Shown piece by piece: positions 57,561 to 64,000 of a stretch of 64,000 nt of DNA. Each line of letters begins with the position of its first letter. Positions within the stretch are counted from its first letter, which is position 1. The stretch covers positions 992,001-1,056,000 of the forward strand of contig NZ_CP139145.1 in NCBI RefSeq assembly GCF_034048115.1, in the 5' to 3' direction. The translations under genes were made by a program, and so were the position numbers. The stretch is from Pseudarthrobacter sp. IC2-21. Its GTDB lineage: Bacteria > Actinomycetota > Actinomycetes > Actinomycetales > Micrococcaceae. A model generated the notes under the pieces. The model was not told the origin of the DNA and did not search any database. It saw only the letters and a list, made by a program, of their open reading frames with translations.

Positions 57561-59219
57561 CTACCCCGCCACCGCTGCCTTCGCCCCCTGCTTGGCTTCC
57601 ATCCACTCGCTCATCCACGGCGCCCGGACGCTGGACGTGATCCGGCAGTCGGCCACGAAGGTTCCCGTCGCGCCCGCGTCGATCCAGTCCTGGAGCGCGG
57701 ACAAGTCGGAAAGCGAGCGGATGATCGCGGACTCGGCACCCAGAGCGCGGGCGACGCCGCTGAAGTCCACCTCGGGGATCAGCATGGGCTTGTCGGTCAG
57801 GCCCTTGGAAGCGTACTGGTGGATTTCGGCGCCGTAGGCGGCGTCGTTGTAGATGACCACAATCGCACTGCGAGCGGCACCAATCAGCGATTCGAGGTCG
57901 GACAGGCCCATCAGGAAACCGCCGTCGCCGGAGGCCAGCACCAGGGTGCGGCCGTCCTCCACCGCGCGGGCTGCCCCGACGGCGCTGGCAAGGCCCAGCC
58001 CGATGCTCTGGAAGGCGGTCCCCACCATCACCAGGTCCTGGGGACGCGGGATATTCCAGTACATGGGTGCCCAGCCGAGGAAGTGCCCGCCGTCCTGGAC
58101 CACCGTGCGCCGCTCCGGCAGCACGGCGTCCAGGGCTGAGGCCAGGGCGCGCGGGTCCAGCCGGCCATCCGGCGTCTCCGAGGACCCTGCCGCGTGGCCC
58201 GGTCCCTCGGCCACGCGCTTCCGGGCTTCCGCGCGCCACGCGTCGCCCGAAGGTCCGCCGTCCAGCATCCCCAGAAGGCGCGTAGCAGCAGACTTCACGT
58301 CCGCGCTGACGAACGTATCCACCCGGGGGTGCGTCGGCTGCAGGGCGGTGTCGATCTGGATGACGGTGCTGTCCGGGCCGAGCAGGTGCCCGAACCGCAG
58401 GGTGAAGGGGCTCAGGCTTGCCCCGGCCACGAGGACCACGTCGGCCTCGCCCATGAGCCCGGCCGCGGTGTCGGTGCCGAAACCGCCGGCAACGCCCAAG
58501 TACCCCTCGCCATTGAGGAGGTTGAGCGCCAGGGCGGTTCCGGCGGTCAGTGCGCCGAGGCGGTCGGCGAGCTCGCGGAGCTCCGGGCCGGCTCCGGCGA
58601 GGTGCGCACCGCGGCCGGCGAGGATCAGCGGCCGCTTCGCCCCCGCAAGCAGGCGCGCTACCTGCCCAAGGCCGCCGTCGACGTCGTCACTCACCGTTGG
58701 TGCCAGCGGCGCCGGAAGCTCTTCATCTTCCGCCTCGAGTGCCGCGAGGTCGTAGGGGATGGCAATCACGACGGCGGTGCGCTTGGTGAGTGCGTACTCC
58801 ACCGCCTGCCGGGTGATGGAGCCCGCGGCGTCGCGGGTGATGGTGAAGGTGGCCGCGCCGAGGCCCGCGGCGATTGCCGCCTGGTCCACGTCCTGGGGCC
58901 GGGCGCCGCTGCTCGGTGCGTCCCCGGTGACCAGCACCACGGGGATCTGCGCCTGGACCGCCTCGGCAAGGGCGGTGATCGCGTTGGTGTAGCCGGGGCC
59001 GTATGTGGTGGTGCCCGCAGCGAGCCGTCCCGACGTCCGGTAGTAGGCGTCGGCCGCGGCGATGGCGGCGCCTTCATGGCGGACGGCGGAGAAGTGGAGG
59101 CCCAGCTGTTCCGCGGCGTCCAGGAAGTAGACGTTTCCATTGCCCATGACACCGAAGACATCGCTGACATAGCTGCTAAGAACCTGCGCCACGCGGCCGG
59201 AGACGGTAAGAGTAGTCAT
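57561..59219 (-). CDS. Thiamine-pyrophosphate-binding enzyme (acetolactate-synthase-like)
   Basis: 552 residues with the three-domain ThDP architecture. The N-terminal PYR domain has FGVMGNGNVYFLDAAEQLGL and AVRHEGAAIAAADAYYR (catalytic Glu in HEGAA). The central domain has RPLILAGRGAHLAGAG. The C-terminal PP domain has the ThDP motif ASGDGGFLMGLSDLESL ending at YNDAAYG. It probably decarboxylates or ligates 2-oxo acids. It lies next to an Lrp regulator, aminotransferase and amino acid permease, so its substrate may be the transamination product. ATG 59219; weak ribosome-binding site. Confidence 0.87.
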   Translation of the reverse strand: MTTLTVSGRVAQVLSSYVSDVFGVMGNGNVYFLDAAEQLGLHFSAVRHEGAAIAAADAYYRTSGRLAAGTTTYGPGYTNAITALAEAVQAQIPVVLVTGDAPSSGARPQDVDQAAIAAGLGAATFTITRDAAGSITRQAVEYALTKRTAVVIAIPYDLAALEAEDEELPAPLAPTVSDDVDGGLGQVARLLAGAKRPLILAGRGAHLAGAGPELRELADRLGALTAGTALALNLLNGEGYLGVAGGFGTDTAAGLMGEADVVLVAGASLSPFTLRFGHLLGPDSTVIQIDTALQPTHPRVDTFVSADVKSAATRLLGMLDGGPSGDAWRAEARKRVAEGPGHAAGSSETPDGRLDPRALASALDAVLPERRTVVQDGGHFLGWAPMYWNIPRPQDLVMVGTAFQSIGLGLASAVGAARAVEDGRTLVLASGDGGFLMGLSDLESLIGAARSAIVVIYNDAAYGAEIHQYASKGLTDKPMLIPEVDFSGVARALGAESAIIRSLSDLSALQDWIDAGATGTFVADCRITSSVRAPWMSEWMEAKQGAKAAVAG

Positions 59220-59339
59220 GCAGGAATCTTGTGGGCTGGCCCGCAGATAGGCAAGAGAGTTAGTTCTGATTGGGATATTTGGCAGGGGAGTGCGGTTACG
59301 AGTGAAAATCTGCCCACTTGTGGCCTGCATCACCCGCCT

Positions 59340-59843
59340 CTAGGACGAAGGGCGGGATTCCTGCTCCGACAGCCGGCTCAGAAGGCCGTCGTAGCGGGGC
59401 GGCATGAGTTCCAGCACGGAGATGGCCGTGCTGGTCCGCTGGATCCCCTCGATTTCCAGGATCTCGTTGGTGATGCGGTAGAGATCGGCCGTACTGCGTG
59501 CCACCACCTTGGCCATGAGGTCCGCGTCCCCGGTGGTGGCGTGCACCTCGATGACCTCCGGGATGGCGGCAAGTCCGTCCTCCACCGCACCTGTCCGCGT
59601 CTGGCTGATGGACAGGGAGAGGAAGGCCATCAGGTCATAGCCCAGCGCGGCGGGATCCAGCCTCCTGCTGAAGGAGCGGAGCGCGCCGCTGCGCTCGAGC
59701 CGTGCCAGCCGGGCGTGCACCGTGTTGCGTGCGACGCCGAGTGTCCGGGAGAGTGCCAGGGCGCTGGCTTCGGGATCCTTGTCGAGGGCCAGGATGATCC
59801 TGCCGTCGAGCGAATCCAGGGTGCGGGGATTCGGGATGGTCAT
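59340..59843 (-). CDS. Lrp/AsnC-family transcriptional regulator
   Basis: 167 residues. The N-terminal helix-turn-helix has SLDGRIILALDKDPEASALA and LGVARNTVHARLARLERSGA. The C-terminal RAM domain has VIEVHATTGDADLMAKVVAR. Such proteins sense amino acids. It lies between the ThDP enzyme (same strand) and the divergent aminotransferase and permease, so it is the expected regulator of this cluster. Confidence 0.9.
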   Translation of the reverse strand: MTIPNPRTLDSLDGRIILALDKDPEASALALSRTLGVARNTVHARLARLERSGALRSFSRRLDPAALGYDLMAFLSLSISQTRTGAVEDGLAAIPEVIEVHATTGDADLMAKVVARSTADLYRITNEILEIEGIQRTSTAISVLELMPPRYDGLLSRLSEQESRPSS

Positions 59844-59913
59844 ATTTTCACCACAGTTAGTAGAAGTTGAGCAAAAGTCCCAATGGCTTGAGGGTATCTT
59901 GCATTGTGGGGCG

Positions 59914-59929
59914 GATCACAATCATGATC
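59914..59929. promoter_or_regulatory. Candidate Lrp operator
   Basis: GATCA-N6-TGATC, a 16-bp inverted repeat, sits immediately before the aminotransferase start within the Lrp/aminotransferase divergent spacer. The length fits known Lrp/AsnC half-site pairs. Binding here would block the aminotransferase mRNA start. Confidence 0.45.
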
Positions 59930-59936
59930 GTTCCTC

Positions 59937-61046
59937 ATGACCAGTGATCAGCTCCTCATCGCACCGGACACCGTCCTTCCCGCCCTTCGTGGCGCCGTGG
60001 CCGGACTCCCGGCCTACGTCCCGGGCCGACGCAGCGCCGGCATGGACATTGCCGCCCTTGCCAGCAACGAAAGCCATTACGAACCGCTGCCCGCTGCCGC
60101 GGCTGCGGTGGCCGCGGCAGCCGGCACCATGAACCGCTACCCGGACAGTGCCGCCGTCGAACTCCGTGAACGGCTTGCCCTCCACCTCGGCGTCACCGCC
60201 GAAGAGGTGGCGGTGGGACCCGGCAGCGTCGGCGTCCTCCAGCAGATCATCACCGGACTCTGCGACGCCGGGGATGACGTGATCTTCGCGTGGCGCTCCT
60301 TCGAGGCCTACCCCATCCTGGTGGAACTGGCCGGCGCCCGGCCGGTCCGCGTTCCGCTGGACAGCGCCGAGGGCCACGACCTTGAGGCCATGGCCGCGGC
60401 CGTCACTGACCGCACGAAGGTCATCCTGCTCTGCACCCCCAACAACCCCACCGGCGTGCCGATCAGCCACGACCGCATCGAGGCCTTCCTGCAGTCCGTC
60501 CGCTCCGACATCCTCGTGGTGATCGACGAGGCCTACGTGGAATACGCAGAAGCGGGCAGCGGCCCCGACTCCCTAGCGCTCTACCGCCAGTACCCGAACG
60601 TCTGCATCCTGCGCACCTTCTCGAAGGCCTACGGGCTCGCCGGCCTCCGCGTGGGATACGCAATTACGACGGCGGCAATCGCCGAAGGCTTGCGCCGCAC
60701 CGCACTGCCCTTTGCCGTGAGCGCGCTGGCGCAGAAGGCCGCCATCGCGTCCCTGGACGCGGGGGAGGAGATGGAAGCGCGGGTGGCCGACGTAAAGCGG
60801 GAGCGCGCCCGGATGGCTGCCGAGCTGGAAGCCCAGGGCTGGAAGCTGCAGCCGAGCCAGGGCAACTTCCTGTGGATCCGCGCCGATGAGAGCCTCCAGG
60901 CGAGGCTGGTGGACGCGTTTGACGGCGCGGGCATCATGGTCCGGGCCTACAAGGGGGACGGCGTGCGGATCACCGTTGCCGGGCCCGCCGCCAACAACCG
61001 CGTGCTCCGGGTGTTGGAAGCCCACGCAGCCTCGACAATCGACTGA
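59937..61046 (+). CDS. Histidinol-phosphate/aromatic aminotransferase-like PLP enzyme
   Basis: 369 residues of class I/II aminotransferase. LASNESHYEPLPAAAAAV at the start, CTPNNPTGVPISHDRI, VVIDEAYVEYA and TFSKAYGLAGLRVGY with the PLP Lys are intact. It resembles HisC and the aromatic aminotransferase Pat. Because it sits with an Lrp regulator, an amino acid permease and a ThDP enzyme rather than with his genes, a catabolic amino-acid role is more likely than histidine synthesis (inference). Confidence 0.88.
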   Translation: MTSDQLLIAPDTVLPALRGAVAGLPAYVPGRRSAGMDIAALASNESHYEPLPAAAAAVAAAAGTMNRYPDSAAVELRERLALHLGVTAEEVAVGPGSVGVLQQIITGLCDAGDDVIFAWRSFEAYPILVELAGARPVRVPLDSAEGHDLEAMAAAVTDRTKVILLCTPNNPTGVPISHDRIEAFLQSVRSDILVVIDEAYVEYAEAGSGPDSLALYRQYPNVCILRTFSKAYGLAGLRVGYAITTAAIAEGLRRTALPFAVSALAQKAAIASLDAGEEMEARVADVKRERARMAAELEAQGWKLQPSQGNFLWIRADESLQARLVDAFDGAGIMVRAYKGDGVRITVAGPAANNRVLRVLEAHAASTID

Positions 61047-61089
61047 CCTGAAACCCCCATCCGTTCCACCCACAACCAGAGGACTTCCC

Positions 61090-62502
61090 ATGGAACAACA
61101 GACAAAGACGTCTGGCCGCGCACTGGGCGCGGCACTCAAACCCCGCCAGCTCACCATGATGGGGCTCGGAAGCGCCATCGGCGCGGGCCTCTTCATCGGC
61201 TCCGGAGCCGGCATCCAGGCCGCCGGCCCGGCCGTGCTGATCTCCTACCTCGTGGCCGGCACGCTCATCATCCTGGTGATGTGGGCCCTCGGCGAGATGG
61301 CCGCAGCCAATCCGGACAGCGGTGCCTTCTCCGTCTATACCGCCAAGGCCTACGGGCCGGTGGCCGGGGCCACGGTGGGCTGGCTCTGGTGGCTGCAGCT
61401 GGTGGTGGTCATCGCGGCCGAGGCACTTGGCGCGGCTGGCCTGCTGGCTACCATCTTCCCGGCCCTGCCGGTGTGGCTGATGGCCTTCGTGTTCATCGTG
61501 GTGCTCACCGCAGTGAACCTCACCAGCGTGAAGAACTTCGGCGAGTTCGAGTTCTGGTTCGCGCTGCTCAAGGTGGCGGCCATCGTCGGGTTCCTCCTGG
61601 TGGGCGCTGCCCTGCTGTTCGGCTGGCTGCCGGGCGTGCAGTCGCCGGGCCTGTCCAACTTCACCGGTGCCGGCTTCGCGCCCAGCGGTTTCGCCGGTAT
61701 TGCCACGGCGCTCTTCGTGGTGGCGTTCGCGTTCGGTGGCACCGAAATCGTCTCGGTTGCGGCTGCTGAAACCGCAGAGCCGGCCCGCAGCGTGAAGAAA
61801 GCCGTCCGGACCGTGCTCTGGCGCATCCTGGTGTTCTACATCGGTGCGATCTTCATCATCGCCGCAGTGGTTCCCGTGGGTTCGGCGGGGCTGAAGAGCC
61901 CGTTCGCCGCCGTACTGGACGCCGCCGGCATGCCCGGCGCGGCCACCGCCATCACCCTGGTGGCCGTCGCAGCTCTGCTCTCCGCCCTCAACGCTAACCT
62001 CTACGGTGCCTCACGGATGGCGTACTCCCTCGCGGAGCGGGGCGAAGCGCCACGCCTGCTCGCTTCTGTGTCCAAGGCCCGGGTCCCTGTTGTGGCAGTC
62101 CTGGCCAGCGTCGCCTTCGGCGTTGTCACGGTTGTGCTGGAGCTGGCTTTCCCCGAGATGGTCCTTCCTGTCCTGCTCAACATCGTCGGCTCGACCTGCC
62201 TGCTGGTGTGGACGTCCGCGCTCCTGGCCCAGCTCGCGCTGCGCCTCCGAGCCGACCGCGAGGGAACGGGACTTCCCCTGCGGATGCCCGGCTTCCCGTG
62301 GCTCACGGTGGTTGGTCTGGTCATCCTGGCGGCGATCTTCACGGTGGGCTTCATCGGCGAGGACTCCCGTCCGCAGCTGCTGAGCACTTTCGCGCTCGTG
62401 GCGCTTCTGGCCGTGGCGAACTGGCTCCACCACCGGAACCGCAAGGTCTGGCCGGTTGTGGAGGCTTCGGACAGGGCTAAGGCCCCGGTCCTAATCGACT
62501 GA
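61090..62502 (+). CDS. APC-superfamily amino acid permease (GABA-permease-like)
   Basis: 470 residues with 12 helices. LTMMGLGSAIGAGLFIGSGA in helix 1 and ALGEMAAANPDSGAFSVYTA after helix 2 are the amino acid permease signature. It imports an amino acid with protons; GabP, AnsP and ProY are close families. AGAGGAC precedes the ATG at 61090. 43 bp after the aminotransferase, same operon, and followed by a terminator. Confidence 0.9.
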   Translation: MEQQTKTSGRALGAALKPRQLTMMGLGSAIGAGLFIGSGAGIQAAGPAVLISYLVAGTLIILVMWALGEMAAANPDSGAFSVYTAKAYGPVAGATVGWLWWLQLVVVIAAEALGAAGLLATIFPALPVWLMAFVFIVVLTAVNLTSVKNFGEFEFWFALLKVAAIVGFLLVGAALLFGWLPGVQSPGLSNFTGAGFAPSGFAGIATALFVVAFAFGGTEIVSVAAAETAEPARSVKKAVRTVLWRILVFYIGAIFIIAAVVPVGSAGLKSPFAAVLDAAGMPGAATAITLVAVAALLSALNANLYGASRMAYSLAERGEAPRLLASVSKARVPVVAVLASVAFGVVTVVLELAFPEMVLPVLLNIVGSTCLLVWTSALLAQLALRLRADREGTGLPLRMPGFPWLTVVGLVILAAIFTVGFIGEDSRPQLLSTFALVALLAVANWLHHRNRKVWPVVEASDRAKAPVLID

Positions 62503-63170
62503 ATCGCGTGCATTGACCCATGTGGTGGGTTCAGGTGCTCGCGGAGGGCGCGTTCGGCTTAGCCGGGCGCGCCCTTGGCATTTTGAGGTGCCGGACGATA
62601 GAGGTGCCGCATGCTCGGGGGTCGGACGGCATTCCCGACCAGCGAGTTTCAGTTAGCTATTCAGATAGTGTTCGGTTTCGTCGATCACGCCTAGGAGTGC
62701 TGAACCTAGTTCTCAATATACTGGCCCTGCAGCTAGTGGGAAGCCTAAGATTCGGAGGAACCGCGGCGGGGACATGCGGCATCCATGGCGGCCGCTGAGG
62801 CGCGCGCTCTCGTGGTCCACTGCACGGACCAGTTGCCGGGGACAGGCGGAATCCGGGCTCCTAGAGGTTGTCCCGTGTAGTGACGGCCGCAGGGAAGACG
62901 TGGAGGGAAAAGCTGCTGAAAGTACCCGGCGAAGACCAGCAGCGCCACTAACTGCAGGTTGTCTCTTGGTCTGGCGCGGCGGAGGAGCAGGAGTCGCGGC
63001 GCTGCAGGCGGATACGAGTCTTAGAGAACAAGAGGTTAGGGGGATCAGAAGGTAGAAAGCCTCTGGCCGGACGCCTCGCTAGAAATTCAAGAACCGTGCA
63101 ATGTCCAATATACGTGTGCCGGTCAGCGTTTTGTCCTTCTGTGGAGCAGAGTTCCTGGCATGCTACGTCA
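62503..63170. other. Gene-poor boundary region before partial STAND-like gene
   Basis: About 670 bp with no convincing gene. After the terminator at 62546 the sequence has mixed composition, many stop codons in all frames and no family match among short open frames (62520-62798 and 62774-63055). I see no tRNA, integrase fragment or clear att repeat. The region probably marks the edge of an inserted island. Confidence 0.45.
62546..62585 (+). terminator. Terminator of the aminotransferase-permease operon
   Basis: GGGCGCG (62546-62552) pairs with CGCGCCC (62568-62574); an inner CGGCT/AGCCG stem lies between. TTGGCATTTT follows. It lies 44 bp after the permease stop. Confidence 0.65.
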
Positions 63171-64000
63171 GTGGACTACAACTTGAACGCACTAAGCACT
63201 CGTCAGTTCGAACATCTCTCACAGTCACTAGCTGTGAAATCTCTAGGAGGGACTGTTGCCGCGTTTGGGGACGGGCCTGATGGGGGTCGTGAAGCTACGT
63301 GGGACGGCCAAACGGCGGGCTTAGGGCGCCTCTCGTCATGGGACGGCTACGGGGTGCTGCAGTCGAAGATGCATCTTCACCCTACAGGGGTTGCTCAAAA
63401 TTTGACCTGGCTGAAGCGCGAGTTGAAGAAGGAGTTGGCAGATTGGTCTAAACCGAAAACAAAGCGCGTTCGTAAGCCCGACTATATCCTTTTCACGACT
63501 AATGTACGTCTGTCTCCGGCCCCCAATGGGGGGAAAGACTCAATTAAGACCTTTATACAAGGAGAAATTCAAAGGCATGGTTTACCCATACGCGATTTTC
63601 GCGTATGGGATTACGACGATATCCGAGCTCTCCTTAATGATGCTAGTTCGATACGCGCTGCGTACGCTGCCCTATTGACTACTGGTGACATAATTTCCAA
63701 GTTGATTGACCGAATTAATGATGAGGAGAAGGACTTCGCCCACGCCCTTGCCACGCATGCGGCCCGCAGCTTTCGTGACGATACGTATTTGAAGCTTTCA
63801 CAAACCGGCACAGTACGCGATCAGCAGATAACCATCGGAGATACATTCGTCGACCTGCCACTCGTTGGATCCCCTTCCTATGTACCGGTTACCGCTGCTG
63901 GAGAAGGCGTAAAAGGCCGGGGACCAAGAATTCAGCGAAATGTGGTTGATGAACTGATAACCAGATTCGATACGAGTTCTGGAGCTTCTTCGATGGAAAC
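63171..64000 (+). CDS. Partial gene: predicted Mrr-like nuclease/STAND-type NTPase protein
   Basis: At least 276 residues, running off the window edge. No ATG is found, so the start is set at GTG 63171, giving MDYNLNALSTRQFEHLSQ. GDGPDGGREATWDG and GYGVLQSKMH follow, resembling the (D/E)...QxK core of Mrr-like restriction endonuclease domains, and KPDYILFTTNVRLSPAPNGG, RDFRVWDYDDIRALLNDA and TTGDIISKLIDRINDE continue the typical N-terminal module. Such modules precede STAND/NACHT ATPase regions in predicted anti-phage proteins; a Walker A motif would be expected beyond 64000. AT-rich codons indicate recent acquisition. No clear ribosome-binding site. Confidence 0.65.
   Translation, partial: MDYNLNALSTRQFEHLSQSLAVKSLGGTVAAFGDGPDGGREATWDGQTAGLGRLSSWDGYGVLQSKMHLHPTGVAQNLTWLKRELKKELADWSKPKTKRVRKPDYILFTTNVRLSPAPNGGKDSIKTFIQGEIQRHGLPIRDFRVWDYDDIRALLNDASSIRAAYAALLTTGDIISKLIDRINDEEKDFAHALATHAARSFRDDTYLKLSQTGTVRDQQITIGDTFVDLPLVGSPSYVPVTAAGEGVKGRGPRIQRNVVDELITRFDTSSGASSME

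Noticed and set aside
62520..63055. Two overlapping open frames after the permease (92 and 93 codons)
   Set aside because: No ribosome-binding site, one overlaps the terminator, and the amino acid composition is not protein-like.
63611..63811. 66-codon minus-strand frame in the partial island gene
   Set aside because: Antisense to a long frame with clear family resemblance.
1..64000. CRISPR arrays, tRNA or rRNA genes, insertion sequences
   Set aside because: No regularly spaced direct repeats, no cloverleaf-like segments and no transposase motifs were seen.

Overview
The window is high-GC DNA (third codon positions almost always G or C) densely packed with genes on both strands. It looks like the chromosome of an Arthrobacter/Pseudarthrobacter-type actinobacterium (Micrococcaceae). 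Supporting signs are a DUF222-HNH endonuclease, an MmyB-type XRE regulator with an oxidoreductase operon, an ECF42-type sigma factor with a DGPF-motif partner, frequent GTG starts, and stem-loop terminators built from a recurring CCGCCGTCG/CGACGGCGG palindrome. Genus placement is inference. No rRNA, tRNA, CRISPR array or insertion sequence was recognised.

Layout. 0-5.7 kb: a YtrA-type GntR/DUF1648 pair, small membrane and lipoprotein genes, and a translationally coupled GNAT-SDR-YkvA operon. 6-8.9 kb: methyltransferase, MFS exporter, GYD protein. 8.9-13.9 kb: an MmyB-type XRE regulator divergent from a five-gene operon (zinc alcohol dehydrogenase, two aldo/keto reductases, carboxymuconolactone-decarboxylase-like protein, cupin). 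13.9-25.9 kb: mixed housekeeping and accessory genes, including a class C serine hydrolase, the DGPF/sigma pair, an ArsR-SRPBCC fusion with a well-formed operator-promoter, a SOUL protein, a MarR/flavin-monooxygenase pair and an FMN reductase. 26.2-33.6 kb: an OFA-type MFS carrier with its tiny partner gene, a PucR regulator, an FMN-dependent alpha-hydroxy-acid oxidase and a polar amino-acid-type ABC importer; together they suggest uptake and oxidation of a small organic or amino acid. 33.6-47.2 kb: an HD-GYP/LuxR regulator, a K+ channel, a broken glycerophosphodiesterase, an MHS transporter, a methyltransferase, a MarR/acyl-CoA ligase/DUF2177 operon, DUF1295, an APC permease and OsmC. 47.4-49.6 kb: a three-gene cassette of unknown function with less GC-biased codons. 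49.5-57.5 kb: GH13 glucosidase coupled to a lipid kinase, DUF222-HNH nuclease, a small protein with four GSYV repeats, a secreted endonuclease/exonuclease/phosphatase-fold protein, and a pRiA4b ORF3/UPF0158 fusion. 57.5-62.5 kb: an amino-acid utilisation cluster (ThDP enzyme, Lrp regulator, aminotransferase, permease).

From about 62.5 kb the composition changes: some 670 bp without a convincing gene, followed by an AT-richer reading frame running off the right edge. Its N-terminus resembles the Mrr-like nuclease domain that precedes STAND/NACHT ATPase modules in predicted anti-phage proteins, so this is probably the edge of an acquired island. The less familiar items are this partial gene, the GSYV-repeat protein, the 47.6-49.6 kb cassette, the duplicated 20-bp element at 47385 and 54785, and the dispersed palindrome family.
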